A DNA stretch of 64,000 nucleotides from Panulirus ornatus (taxonomy: Eukaryota; Arthropoda; Malacostraca; Decapoda; Palinuridae), in NCBI RefSeq assembly GCF_036320965.1, contig NC_092230.1, forward strand, positions 49,474,594 through 49,538,593, written 5' to 3'. The notes under the pieces were generated by a model. That model did no database searches, was not told the origin of the DNA, and worked only from the letters and a program-made list of their open reading frames with translations. The position numbers were made by a program, and so were the translations under genes. Below are positions 12,196 through 22,450 of the stretch, piece by piece; the stretch's first letter is position 1, and every line of letters starts with the position of its first letter.

Positions 12196-12198
<3 letters not shown>
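12025..12198 (+). mobile_element. Penelope-like element fragment (terminal region)
   Basis: This 170-bp segment is homologous to 37381-37566 on the other strand: GTTTACCAAA, a CTGATGA core, CACGAAAG, CACTTGGGA and TGTTTCATT occur in the same order and spacing. The arrangement resembles the hammerhead-bearing terminal repeats of Penelope-like retroelements (known from the literature to carry minimal hammerhead motifs). It runs into (TA)n at 12199. No PLE reverse transcriptase was seen in the window. Confidence 0.5.
12121..12161 (+). ncRNA. Hammerhead-ribozyme-like motif
   Basis: Core CTGATGA at 12125-12131 and GAAA at 12146-12149 are separated by a segment that can form GTG/CAC (helix II, with one bulged T). 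A two-base-pair minimal helix III (A149-T156, G150-C155, loop AGCA) is followed by T157 as the cleavage-position base. Helix I TCAC/GGGA pairs at three of four positions. The mismatches suggest a decayed copy; activity is not implied. Confidence 0.4.

Positions 12199-12279
<81 letters not shown>
12199..12279. repeat. (TA)n microsatellite
   Basis: About 40 TA units at the 3' end of the Penelope-like fragment. Confidence 0.97.
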
Positions 12280-12281
<2 letters not shown>

Positions 12282-12369
12282 AAAACCTGTAACTGATGGT
12301 AAGGGTTAATGTCGTCTCCATACAAATAGTTACCAAAGGAACCTTCCTTCCCCAGGGCTCTGGGCACGA

Positions 12370-14762
12370 GCAATGTCCCTACCTACCTACCTACCTACCC
12401 ACCTACCTACCTACCTACCTACCTACCTACCCACCTACCTACCTACCTACCTACCTACCCACCTACCTACCTACCTACCTACCTACCCACCTACCTACCT
12501 ACCTACTACCTACCACCTACCTACCTACCTACCTACCTACCACCTTCCTACCTACCTACCTACCTACCTACCACCTACCTACCTGCCTATCTCCCACCTG
12601 CCTACCTACCACCTACCTACCTACCTACCTACCCACCTACCTACCTACCACCTACCTACCACCTACCACCTGAACTCCCCACCTACCTACCCACCTACCT
12701 ACCTACCACCTACCTACCTACCTACCTACCTACCTACCTACCACCTACCTACCTACCTACCTACCCACCTACCTACCTACCTACCTACCCACCTACCTAC
12801 CTACCCACCTACCTACCTACCCACCTACCTACCTACCCACCTACCTACCTACCCACCTACCTACCTACCCACCTACCTACCTACCTACCACCTACCTACC
12901 TACCTACCACCTACCTACCTACCTACCTACCTACCTACCTACCACCTACCTACCTACCACCTACCTACCTACCTACCCACCTACCTACCTACCCACCTAC
13001 CTACCTACCTACCTACCTACCTACCCACCTACCTACCTACCCACCTACCTACCTACCACCTACCTACCTACCTACCTACCCACCTACCTACCTACCACCT
13101 ACCTACCTACCTACCTACCACCTACCTACCTACCTACCTACCTACCTACCTACCCACCTACCTACCTACCACCTACCTACCTACCCACCTACCTACCTAC
13201 CCACCTACCTACCTACCTACCACCTACCTACCTACCCACCTACCTACCTACCCACCTACCTACCTACCCACCTACCTACCTACCCACCTACCTACCTACC
13301 CACCTACCTACCTACCTACCTACCCACCTACCTACCTACCACCTACCTACCTACCCACCTACCTACCTACCCACCTACCTACCTACCCACCTACCTACCT
13401 ACCACCTACCTACCTACCTACCTACCCACCTACCTACCTACCTACCCACCTACCTACCTACCCACCTACCTACCTACCCACCTACCTACCTACCCACCTA
13501 CCTACCTACCTACCACCTACCTACCTACCTACCACCTACCTACCTACCCACCTACCTACCTACCCACCTACCTACCTACCCACCTACCTACCTACCTACC
13601 TACCTACCCACCTACCTACCTACCTACCCACCTACCCACCTACCTACCTACCTACCTACCCACCTACCTACCTACCCACCTACCTACCTACCACCTACCT
13701 ACCTACCACCTACCTACCTACCCACCTACCTACCTACCACCTACCTACCTACCTACCTACCACCTACCTACCTACCTACCTACCTACCCACCTACCTACC
13801 TACCTACCTACCTACCACCTACCTACCTACCCACCTACCTACCTACCTACCTACCTACCCACCTACCTACCTACCACCTACCTACCTACCCACCTACCTA
13901 CCTACCACCTACCTACCTACCTACCTACCCACCTACCTACCTACCTACCTACCACCTACCTACCTACCCACCTACCTACCTACCACCTACCTACCTACCA
14001 CCTACCTACCTACCCACCTACCTACCTACCTACCCACCTACCTACCTACCACCTACCTACCTACCACCTACCTACCTACCACCTACCTACCTACCTACCT
14101 ACCTACCCACCTACCTACCTACCTACCCACCTACCTACCTACCTACCTACCTACCTACCTACCCACCTACCTACCTACCCACCTACCTACCTACCACCTA
14201 CCTACCTACCACCTACCTACCTACCCACCTACCTACCTACCCACCTACCTACCTACCACCTACCTACCTACCACCTACCTACCTACCTACCTACCCACCT
14301 ACCTACCTACCACCTACCTACCTACCTACCTACCCACCTACCTACCTACCCACCTACCTACCTACCCACCTACCTACCTACCTACCCACCTACCTACCTA
14401 CCTACCCACCTACCTACCTACCACCTACCTACCTACCCACCTACCTACCTACCCACCTACCTACCTACCACCTACCTACCTACCACCTACCTACCTACCC
14501 ACCTACCTACCTACCTACCCACCTACCTACCTACCACCTACCTACCTACCCACCTACCTACCTACCCACCTACCTACCTACCCACCTACCTACCTACCCA
14601 CCTACCTACCTACCACCTACCTACCTACCTACCTACCACCTACCTACCTACCTACCTACCCACCTACCTACCTACCTACCTACCCACCTACCTACCTACC
14701 TACCTACCACCTACCTACCTACCCACCTACCTACCTACCCACCTACCTACCTACCTACCTAC
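12370..14762. repeat. (ACCT)n array with CCACCT variants, 2.4 kb
   Basis: Pure tetranucleotide blocks of 3-8 ACCT units are punctuated by CCCACCT or CCACCT, i.e. single-base gains or losses. Plus-strand frames read Tyr-Leu-Pro-Thr cyclically and never stop, giving a 961-codon artefact that continues into the next array. The minus strand contains TAG every 12 bp per frame. The unit is CCTA, not the arthropod telomere CCTAA. Confidence 0.98.
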
Positions 14763-14871
14763 CGAAATGAGGAGATGTATGAGCAAGTCTGACCCAGAAC
14801 CACCACAACCTCAACCTCATCAGTGGCTTTCACACGATGATGATCCTGCAAGTAACACCTGGTCACACCAG

Positions 14872-15783
14872 CCACTGGGGAGGACCACGTGCAGCAGGGC
14901 AGGAGCCAGCCACTGGGGAGGACCACGTGCAGCAGGGCAGGAGCCAGCCACTGGGGAGGACCACGTGCAGCAGGGCAGGAGCCAGCCACTGGGGAGGACC
15001 CCGTGCAGCAGGGCAGGAGCCAGCCACTGGGGAGGACCCCGTGCAGCAGGGCAGGAGCCAGCCACTGGGGAGGACCACGTGCAGCAGGGCAGGAGCCAGC
15101 CACTGGGGAGGACCACGTGCAGCAGGGCAGGAGCCAGCCACTGGGGAGGACCACGTGCAGCAGGGCAGGAGCCAGCCACTAGGGAGGACCACGTGCAGCA
15201 GGGCAGGAGCCAGCCACTAGGGAGGACCACGTGCAGCAGGGCAGGAGCCAGCCACTAGGGAGGACCACGTGCAGCAGGGCAGGAGCCAGCCACTAGGGAG
15301 GACCACGTGCAGCAGGGCAGGAGCCAGCCACTAGGGAGGACCCCGTGCAGCAGGGCAGGAGCCAGCCACTGGGGAGGACCCCGTGCAGCAGGGCAGGAGC
15401 CAGCCACTGGGGAGGACCCCGTGCAGCAGGGCAGGAGCCAGCCACTGGGGAGGACCCCGTGCAGCAGGGCAGGAGCCAGCCACTGGGGAGGACCCCGTGC
15501 AGCAGGGCAGGAGCCAGCCACTGGGGGGGACCCCGTGCAGCAGGGCAGGAGCCAGCCACTGGGGAGGACCACGTGCAGCAGGGCAGGAGCCAGCCACTGG
15601 GGGGGACCCCGTGCAGCAGGGCAGGAGCCAGCCACTGGGGAGGACCACGTGCAGCAGGGCAGGAGCCAGCCACTGGGGAGGACCACGTGCAGCAGGGCAG
15701 GAGCCAGCCACTGGGGGGGACCACGTGCAGCAGGGCAGGAGCCAGCCACTGGGGGGGACCACGTGCAGCAGGGCAGGAGCGGC
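14872..15783. repeat. 38-bp minisatellite, ~24 copies, with E-box
   Basis: Units of CCACTGGGGAGGACCACGTG plus CAGCAGGGCAGGAGCCAG. Three variant sites (GGGG/AGGG/GGGGGG, CACGTG/CCCGTG) occur in blocks, showing regional expansion. Period 38 makes the three frames cycle, so six long artefact frames exist on both strands. Roughly half the units carry a perfect CACGTG. Confidence 0.97.
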
Positions 15784-15882
15784 CAAGATTTAAAGGTGAA
15801 AAAAACAGATCCCGAGTGTTGGCCGAGCGGTCGTGAGGGCCAGCAATATAGGCAGGACGGGTTGTGTCTTCCTCCACTCCAG

Positions 15883-15939
15883 CAGGAGGAGGAGGAGGAG
15901 CCACCACCTGCCTCCTCCAGTGTTCTTCCCAGGGCGGAG
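15883..15939 (+). CDS. Candidate small exon, unknown product
   Basis: A 57-nt island has one of the best splice contexts in the window: the acceptor tract TTGTGTCTTCCTCCACTCCAG (tandem CAGCAG, so it may be used at 15883 or 15886) and the donor GAG followed by GTAAGA. The length is a multiple of three and two frames are open, one acidic/Pro-rich (EEEEEPPPASSSVLPRAE) and one Gly/Cys. A second strong donor (CAG followed by GTGAGC) lies at 16011-16013, and a third (GAG followed by GTAAGT) at 16239-16241 is preceded by an acceptor-like CTCTCCTGCCACAG. The cluster suggests a transcribed region here, but the reading frame and even the coding status are open. Confidence 0.3.
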
Positions 15940-16059
15940 GTAAGATCTGAGCACTCAAGCAGGCCAGCAGCAGCACCTGTGCTGCTGCTGCCGTAGTACT
16001 GCTATGCTCAGGTGAGCGACCCCACCTGACGACCAACACCGTCATCATCCCTCACTACC

Positions 16060-16167
16060 ATGTGTGAGGCGGGCAGGGTGGCGGACGTCTTGCTCCACAT
16101 CATCAAGGAGGAGGAGCAACATGATCACACACCGTCCGTGTGGTACAACGTCTGTGGTGCAGACTGA
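16060..16167 (+). CDS. Short G/C-ending open frame, possible exon, unknown product
   Basis: An ATG-to-TGA frame of 35 codons (start MCEAGRVADVLLHIIKEEEQ, end VWYNVCGAD) uses mostly G/C-ending codons, unlike the flanking sequence. Possible acceptors lie just inside it (CCCTCACTACCATGTGTGAG). It would be a terminal exon, or a small ORF in a 5' leader between the strong donors at 16011 and 16239. No family is recognised. Confidence 0.22.
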   Translation: MCEAGRVADVLLHIIKEEEQHDHTPSVWYNVCGAD

Positions 16168-16410
16168 TGTCCTGTGAGCAGAGGAGGTCATGGTGAGGAT
16201 GAGGGGTCAACTCTCCTGCCACAGGAAGGGTCACATGAGGTAAGTGTGAGGCAGGACACATGAAGCGGTAGGTGGGAGGGTGACTGATAGCGTCCATACC
16301 ATGATGGAAGCAGACACAGTGACCAGCGGCAAGTAATGAGGAATAATGTACAGGAAGGAGAGTGTGGCAACGCTGGGCTCAGCAGGAGACACTCCAGGTT
16401 ATAATTAGAA

Positions 16411-16411
16411 C

Positions 16412-16482
<71 letters not shown>
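16411..16482. repeat. (GA)n microsatellite
   Basis: About 36 GA units. Confidence 0.97.
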
Positions 16483-16487
<5 letters not shown>

Positions 16488-16564
16488 CGACCCCAGGGCA
16501 GCGCTGGTTGTGAGACGTGTCAGGAGAGAAGCAATACATACTACGTCAGGAGAGGGAGGACTGG

Positions 16565-16565
16565 T

Positions 16566-16617
<52 letters not shown>
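16565..16617. repeat. (CA)n microsatellite
   Basis: About 26 CA units, followed by a degenerate repeat containing ACACCTACAYTGACCCACAACACC (two copies at 16.64 and 16.70 kb). Confidence 0.95.
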
Positions 16618-16619
<2 letters not shown>

Positions 16620-16853
16620 CACGACCAGCCTACCACACAACACCTACATTGACCCACAACACCACCACCACAACAACAACCATACACCCGTCACACAACA
16701 CCTACACTGACCCACAACACCAACATGCCCAGGACACCTATCCACTTCAGATCGCCACATAACAGCCACCACAGTACAACCACATCGCAACACCAGTGAA
16801 GGTCAAACCATCGGGTTGAGCGGCTTAACCAAGTGAGGCTTCTCACAATCTTA

Positions 16854-17064
16854 TCTGGGGTCATGACCTTTGACCCCAGACCTATACCTGACGGAGGGAT
16901 AACAGTTGTGGTGCATGACTACAGTTGGTCACGTGACGCCTTCCCTACGTTATGATCAGTTGTGAGTGAACACAACCAGGGCCTCCAGCTTCCTGCTCAA
17001 CACATGACCAAGTGAACTGGCGGTATGACCTTCTGACCTCTCCAGTGAAGCAAGGTCAAGGTCA
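16854..17064. promoter_or_regulatory. Cluster of nuclear-receptor-type half-sites with E-box palindrome
   Basis: At 16854-16880 there is a 10-bp-arm palindrome (TCTGGGGTCA and TGACCCCAGA) around TGACCTT, giving an IR0 pair and a DR1 pair (GGGTCA A AGGTCA on the minus strand). At 16928-16937 is GTCACGTGAC. At 17026-17039 is a TGACCT DR2. At 17053-17064 is AGGTCAAGGTCA, containing TCAAGGTCA, the FTZ-F1/NR5-type extended site. Seven AGGTCA/GGGTCA half-sites in about 210 bp is well above chance expectation. Function is inference. Confidence 0.35.
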
Positions 17065-17157
17065 GTGCCTCCGCTACGTGTGAACCTGATGACATTATTA
17101 TCCATTAAGTGAATAACCCCCCCCCCCACCCTCCCCCCTCCCCCTCCCCCTTAACCC

Positions 17158-18022
17158 AAGGGAGCCACACCTCCCTGACTCAGGAGCCACACCTTCCTGA
17201 CCCAGGAGCCACGTCTTCCTGACCCAGGAGCCACGCCTTCCTGACCCATGAGCCACACCTCCCTGACCCAGGAGCCACGCCTTCCTGACCCAGGAGCCAC
17301 ACCTTCCTGACCCAGGAGCCACACCTTCCTGACCCAGGAGCCACGCCTTCCTGACCCAGGAGCCACGCCTTCCTGACCCAGGAGCCACACCTTCCTGACC
17401 CAGGAGCCACGCCTTCCTGACCCAGGAGCCACGCCTTCCTGACCCAGGAGCCACACCTCCCTGACCCAGGAGCCACGCCTTCCTGACCCAGGAGCCACAC
17501 CTTCCTGACCCAGGAGCCACGCCTTCCTGACCCAGGAGCCACGCCTTCCTGACCCATGAGCCACACCTCCCTGACCCAGGAGCCACGCCTTCCTGACCCA
17601 GGAGCCACACCTTCCTGACCCAGGAGCCACGCCTTCCTGACCCAGGAGCCACACCTTCCTGACCCAGGAGCCACGCCTTCCTGACCCAGGAGCCACACCT
17701 TCCTGACCCAGGAGCCACACCTTCCTGACCCAGGAGCCACACCTTCCTGACCCAGGAGCCACGCCTTCCTGACCCAGGAGCCACACCTTCCTGACCCAGG
17801 AGCCACGCCTTCCTGACCCAGGAGCCACACCTTCCTGACCCAGGAGCCACACCTTCCTGACCCAGGAGCCACGCCTTCCTGACCCAGGAGCCACGCCTTC
17901 CTGACCCAGGAGCCACACCTTCCTGACCCAGGAGCCACGCCTTCCTGACCCAGGAGCCACACCTTCCTGACCCAGGAGCCACGCCTTCCTGACCCAGGAG
18001 CCACACCTTACTGACCCAGGAG
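17158..18022. repeat. 23-bp minisatellite, ~37 copies
   Basis: Units of CAGGAGCCACGCCTTCCTGA plus CCC, with CGCC/CACC, TTCC/TCCC and CAGG/CATG variants. Minus-strand frames (VAPGSGRRGSWVRKAWLLGQ-type) are artefacts of a 23-bp period. Confidence 0.97.
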
Positions 18023-18166
18023 CCACACACGACCACCAAGTTACAATATTTAGGAAGGGTGGAAGAGGGACGGCGTGCAACACGTCTGAAACATGAGGTC
18101 AATACCCGGGGTCACATCCCTTCATATATCCTGCACGACACCAACACCTCCTCCATCAAGGTCACA

Positions 18167-18255
18167 CCACAGTGGTGACGGACGGGAGCAGCTCACCACA
18201 AACCTCCTCCAGCCCAGGAAACATTCAAGTCGGCTACAACGGACGCCACTCCAGG
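18167..18255 (+). CDS. Weak candidate exon, Ser/Pro-rich
   Basis: An open frame (start TTVVTDGSSSPQTSSSP, end GYNGRHS) ends at a CCAG followed by GTCAGC donor, with AACACCTCCTCCATCAAG as a possible acceptor. Third positions are fairly G/C-rich. The other two frames are also largely open, so the call is weak. Confidence 0.15.
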
Positions 18256-18489
18256 TCAGCTTGTTGGAAAACGTGGAATGATAAGGTAACAAAAACAAAC
18301 AAACAGGGGTTGTGGATCAGCTGGAGGAGGTGTTGTGTTGTAGATGTGGGTCAAGCGTGAGAGAGTTACAAGAAAGTAAGACTAGAATGGTACACTATGA
18401 CTGGTGTTACTCAAGGAGGCATCATAACGACCAATCCTCGTGTGGTCAGCATCCCCAAACAAACTACGGGAGGAGACGGGCCACATCAC

Positions 18490-18580
18490 CAGGAGCAGGA
18501 GACGGACCACATCACCAGGAGCAGGCCTAGACGGGCCACATCACCCCACCAGACCAGACCAGACCAGACCAGCGGCCACA
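18490..18580. repeat. 33-bp duplication and (CCAGA)n
   Basis: GACGGRCCACATCACCAGGA occurs twice, followed by a partial copy and a short CCAGA run. Confidence 0.85.
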
Positions 18581-18957
18581 ATGTTAGTGCACAACCAACA
18601 CAGGAAGGTATCACGTAACTACAATACAGATACAACTAACAACCCTAGATATGTGCGCAGTGTTGTGCCAGCTAGACCGTACTGATATGAAACACCTGCT
18701 CAGTTGTGAAATGATAATATGGACCCACACAACGCCTGGGGTTGTCCTCCACTGTTCAGTACAAAGCGGCTACAGGGCAGGGCGGAGGCTATGGTTAACC
18801 CACCATGTTTATGTTACTGCAGACCTGAAGTGTATTGTTACTTACATGGATGTAACGCGCGAGGGTTATATTGAAATAGTATAATATGGTAATTGGTTTT
18901 TACGACGACTCAATACGGTAACCGCCTCCCACGCAGGGTGTAGCGCCACACCTCTGG

Positions 18958-18959
<2 letters not shown>

Positions 18960-18990
<31 letters not shown>
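18960..18990. repeat. (TG)n microsatellite
   Basis: About 15 TG units. Confidence 0.95.
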
Positions 18991-18991
<1 letters not shown>

Positions 18992-19048
18992 AACAGTGGA
19001 GGGAGGAGAGGGAACGTGAGAGTGTGAAGGATAACCAGATAAAGATCG

Positions 19049-19162
19049 TGTATATATATAGAGACAAGAGAGAGTGCGTAGAGGGTGTGAGAGATCACTC
19101 AGGAACTCACAACACGTCTCACACAACCTCACCATCATCTACTGCACATAACCATCAGAGGT
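19049..19162 (+). promoter_or_regulatory. Candidate core promoter with non-coding first exon
   Basis: TATATATATAGAG at 19051-19063 lies upstream of an initiator-like ATCACTCAG (19094-19102). An ATG-free stretch rich in CA and TC then runs to a strong donor, GAG followed by GTAAGA (exon end 19160). This is the expected arrangement of an arthropod 5'-UTR exon. The TATA-to-initiator distance (about 42-46 bp from the first T) is longer than ideal, so the TSS may lie nearer 19085. Confidence 0.3.
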
Positions 19163-19199
19163 AAGAACAATTATTAATAACCAATAAACAATTTACACC

Positions 19200-19200
<1 letters not shown>

Positions 19201-19239
<39 letters not shown>

Positions 19240-19268
19240 CATTATTATTATCATTATTATTATTATTA

Positions 19269-19308
<40 letters not shown>

Positions 19309-19311
19309 CAT
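19201..19311. repeat. (ATT)n microsatellite
   Basis: ATTATT with scattered ATC, about 110 bp. Confidence 0.95.
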
Positions 19312-19917
19312 TGTCTGTGTAGTGGCGTGTGTTGTGAAGGAGCGACTATACAATGTACGTGAACCATCATGAGTTAGGTTATATCTTGATGTCATGTGTC
19401 ATGAGGGAGACATGACCACTGTAACGTTGGTAACGCATGGCTGGGCCGGGGGGGGGGGGTTGTAACGTGAAGATAATGAGGTTTGTGAGTCAGATATGAA
19501 GACGACGGGGAAGTACTTACACAGGAACACACATGAGAAGTGGACAACCACGCTAATAACTACTGGCCCTGACCTACGTAATAACCACACAACACTACTA
19601 ACCATACTCACAACCATACAACAACAACAAGCATATTAGAGGCAGGGTTTCCTGAGGTCGAGGTATTAAAGTATGTTTCGTATTTGTTTCGTAAATTGAA
19701 TGTAATGACCACATGTGAGTTGTGAAGCTTAACAACAAGAGGTTGTGTTGCATCACTTGTGGACTCCAGCAGTTGTAACAGTCCAACTGCACCACGTGAT
19801 CTTCTCGGGACATGACAAGTGTACAGGTGGTAGTGTGGGAGCCACATCTCACTACTCATACCGACATTAACATACGTCTCGTTGATGGTCACAAACACTG
19901 GATTTGACTGGATAAGC

Positions 19918-20160
19918 AAGTCACTTATAAATGGGATGTTACATGTTCTATGTGATCTCAGTCACTTATAAATGGGATGTTACATGTTCTATGTGATCTC
20001 AGTCACTTATAAATGGGATGTTACATGTTCCATGTGATCTCAGTCACTTATAAATGGGATGTTACATGTTCTACGTGATCTCAGTCACTTATAAATGGGA
20101 TGTTACATGTTCTATGTGATCTCAGTCACTTATAAACGGGATGTTACTTCTTATATGTGA
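19918..20160. repeat. 41-bp minisatellite carrying TATAAA and TCAGT, 6 copies
   Basis: Units of GTCACTTATAAATGGGATGT plus TACATGTTCTATGTGATCTCA. Each unit contains a TATAAAT box, and about 34 bp downstream a TCAGT initiator-like sequence formed at the unit junction. Confidence 0.93.
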
Positions 20161-20162
20161 TG

Positions 20163-20510
20163 TAAGTGCGTGTATGTTGGCACATATGTTATATGGTTTG
20201 TTGTTGTGGGGATTAATATGTTGTGTTGTGGTGAACTTGCCAGATTGGTTTCATTCCGTTTGTTTCTCGCTCACAAGATGAAGACCAGTGCGCTACCTGC
20301 TGGTGGCTGGGTTAAGTCTCCCCTGCACTGGTCGTGTCATGAGGGCGAGGCTGTCTCTCACTCTCCCTCATGTGTCGTCTTCCTCACAGCGACGTACGTC
20401 TGTGATCATGTCCACAATCCTTCATTGTTGCATTCTCCCCCAGACCGCCACAGACTTAGTCAGTTCACACATCTTATACGGTGATAAATTTTCATTTTCC
20501 CAGGGTAACA
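20163..20510. other. Unique sequence, no supported gene
   Basis: Contains an open frame from ATG at 20278 (MKTSALPAGGWVK...) and an acceptor-like GTCGTCTTCCTCACAG at 20375-20390. Codon use and splice context do not agree well enough to call an exon. Confidence 0.4.
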
Positions 20511-20512
20511 AT

Positions 20513-20690
20513 GTGACACCCGGGTGACACCCGGTGGTCGTGGATGACGGGGTAACAATGTGACACCCGGGTGACACCTGGTGGTCGTGGATGACGGGGT
20601 AACAATGTGAGACCCGGGTGACACCCGGTGGTCGTGGAAGACGGGGTAACAATGTGACACCCGGTGGTCGTGGATGACGGGGTAACCTTG
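20513..20690. repeat. ~62-bp repeat, ~3 copies (ACACCCGGGTGACACCCGGT)
   Basis: Copies of a unit containing GGTGGTCGTGGATGACGGGG and TAACAATGTGACACCCGGGT; the unit has internal GGGTGACACCC symmetry. Confidence 0.88.
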
Positions 20691-20824
20691 AGGACGTGGG
20701 ATCGATACCGTCGAGCGAGTGGCAGGAACACGACGACCTGTCTGGACGACCACTTCGTGTAACATGAGGAGAGACGGTCACATCCGGCACGGGGGCAGGA
20801 CCACCACGGTCACCTGGCCTGCCC

Positions 20825-21058
20825 TCACCCAGCCACCACCTCCCGCCCCTCGATGCCTCACCCAGGCACCTAGCACCACCATCTCCTGCCCGTCGATGCC
20901 TCACCCAGCCACCACCTGCCGCTCCTCGATGCCTCACCCAAGCACCTACCACCACCTCCCACCTCTCGATGCCTCACCCAGTCACCTAACACCACCACCT
21001 CCCGCCCCTCGATGCCTCACCCAGGCACCTAGCATCACCACCTGCCGCCCCTCGATGC
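20825..21058. repeat. ~40-bp minisatellite, ~6 copies
   Basis: Diverged copies of CCCCTCGATGCCTCACCCAG plus GCACCTAGCACCACCACCTCC. Confidence 0.9.
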
Positions 21059-21187
21059 CTCCAGTGGTGTCCACAAGGATGGTGGTGGAGGCATCATGAT
21101 GGCTGCATCCGACCTTGACACCCTCCTGGCAAGACTCACCACAAATGGTCTATGCAAGTGTGTGACCCGCCAACTGGACTGGCCAAG
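21054..21187 (+). CDS. Candidate exon following minisatellite, unknown product
   Basis: An open frame runs out of the minisatellite through SGVHKDGGGGIMM into AASDLDTLLARLTTNGLCKC and VTRQLDWP, ending at a moderate donor (AAG followed by GTCAGT) with two nucleotides of a split codon. An internal ATG pair at 21096 is the likeliest start if it is a first coding exon. The segment after the ATG is non-repetitive and protein-like (amphipathic LDTLLARL). Its exit phase would fit the 26.2-kb exon if that begins with one nucleotide at 26203. No family is recognised. Confidence 0.27.
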
Positions 21188-21215
21188 GTCAGTTTGGATC
21201 CATACTGTTCATCAT

Positions 21216-21267
<52 letters not shown>
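21216..21267. repeat. (GT)n microsatellite
   Basis: About 26 GT units immediately downstream of the candidate donor at 21188. Confidence 0.95.
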
Positions 21268-21270
<3 letters not shown>

Positions 21271-21424
21271 CATGACACAGTAAACACACCAGCACCGCAG
21301 CTTCCTCTCGCTAGGTGCAGCCTCCTGCAGGAGTTCACACACTGAGGGCGGGCTGCACCTGCTGGCCACCTCCCTCACTACACCATCCATGATCAACACC
21401 AGCCCGAGCCTCACCCACCAGAAA

Positions 21425-21720
21425 ACTAACCTGACCTAACCTGACCTGACCTAACCTGACCTGACCTGACCTGACCCAACGTAACGTAACGTGACCTAAC
21501 CTAACCTAACCTAACCTGACATAACCTAACCTAACCTAACCTGACCTAACCTAACCTAACCTGACCTGACCTAACCTAACCTGACCTAACCTAACCTAAC
21601 CTGACCTGACCTAACCTAACCTGACCTAACCTAACCTAACCTGACCTGACCTGACCTAACCTGACCTAACCTAACCTAACCTAACCTAACCTAACCTGAC
21701 CTGACCTAACCCAACGTAAC
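21425..21720. repeat. Interstitial telomere-like array (CCTAA/CCTGA)
   Basis: About 60 pentamers of CCTAA mixed with CCTGA and a few ACGTA variants. CCTAA is the C-strand of the arthropod telomere TTAGG. The regular mixing of a G variant and the flanking unique DNA indicate an interstitial, decayed tract and not a chromosome end. Confidence 0.85.
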
Positions 21721-21735
21721 GTGACCTGACGTACA

Positions 21736-21990
21736 CTGACCACGTGTTCTAGTATGATCACTGCATGATCTAACCGTACAGTGACCACGTGTTCTAGTAT
21801 GATCACTGAATGACCTAACCGTACAGTGACCACGTGTTCTAGTATGATCACTGCATGACCTAACCGTACACTGACCACGTGTTCTAGTATGATCACTGCA
21901 TGACCTAACCGTACACTGACCACGTGTTCTAGTATGATCATTGCATGACGTAACTGACAGTACACAGTGACCACGTGTTCTAGTATGGTA
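21736..21990. repeat. 45-bp minisatellite, ~6 copies, with CACGTG
   Basis: Units of GTGACCACGTGTTCTAGTAT plus GATCACTGCATGACCTAACCGTACA, exact period 45 in the centre. Each carries CACGTG. The array abuts the telomere-like tract and contains its CCTAACC pentamer. Confidence 0.93.
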
Positions 21991-22127
21991 CAGTAACACT
22001 TCACGTTGATAACCTACTGTAACACGTGACACAGGATCAACACGACACACTGACATGATAAACATTGATGTGTATAACATAACTACATGACTCAAAGAGT
22101 TACACAGGAAAAATTTTCTCTTTCAAA

Positions 22128-22407
22128 CTTGTCCGCCATTTCCCGCGTTAACGAAGAAGCGCCCGGAACAGACGAAGAAAGGCAGCATTGGCTCACATCC
22201 ATGGCTTCTCCCAGCCGCTTTACTCCAATGACAGCACATAAACCCTTGTATACCACATCGATCCAATTCACTCTATCCCGTGCATGCCTGTCACCCTCCT
22301 GCATGTTCAAGTCCCGATGACTCAAAACATCTTTTCACTCCAACCTTCCATCTCCAGTCTGGTCTTCCCCATTCTCCTTGTCCCCTCCACTTTCCACACA
22401 CACACAC

Positions 22408-22449
<42 letters not shown>
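22128..22449 (-). mobile_element. LINE family A C-terminal fragment, diverged, with (TA)n
   Basis: The minus strand reads LNMQEGDRHARDRVNW and then DVVYKGLCAV, matching the end of the LINE ORF, and continues into a rearranged tail with the CGCTTCTTCGTTAACGCGGG module. Upstream (higher coordinates) it is cut by (CA)n and (TA)n at 22399-22449. Confidence 0.75.

Positions 22450-22450
<1 letters not shown>

Noticed and set aside
12373..15258. 961-codon plus-strand open frame
   Set aside because: It is the (ACCT)n array (cyclic Tyr-Leu-Pro-Thr) run into a 38-bp minisatellite; there is no start context, splice logic or conserved domain.
15815..15880. tRNA gene suggested by TTGGCCGAGCGGTCGTGAGG (A-box of Leu/Ser type)
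   Set aside because: No B-box GGTTCGAATC and no closing acceptor stem within 90 bp.
15962..15990. Perfect 11-bp inverted repeat AGCAGCAGCAC / GTGCTGCTGCT as a regulatory hairpin
   Set aside because: Easily produced by adjacent (CAG)n and (CTG)n triplets; no context supports function.
17098..18102. 334-codon minus frame with Gly-Ser-Trp-Val-Arg-Lys repeats, looking like a repetitive structural protein
   Set aside because: All three minus frames are equally open because the unit is 23 bp; no signal peptide or splice evidence.
18300..18890. Reverse-transcriptase fragment suggested by TGVTQGGI and DMKHLLSCE
   Set aside because: The motifs are only 8-9 residues, in different frames, with no other RT motifs around.
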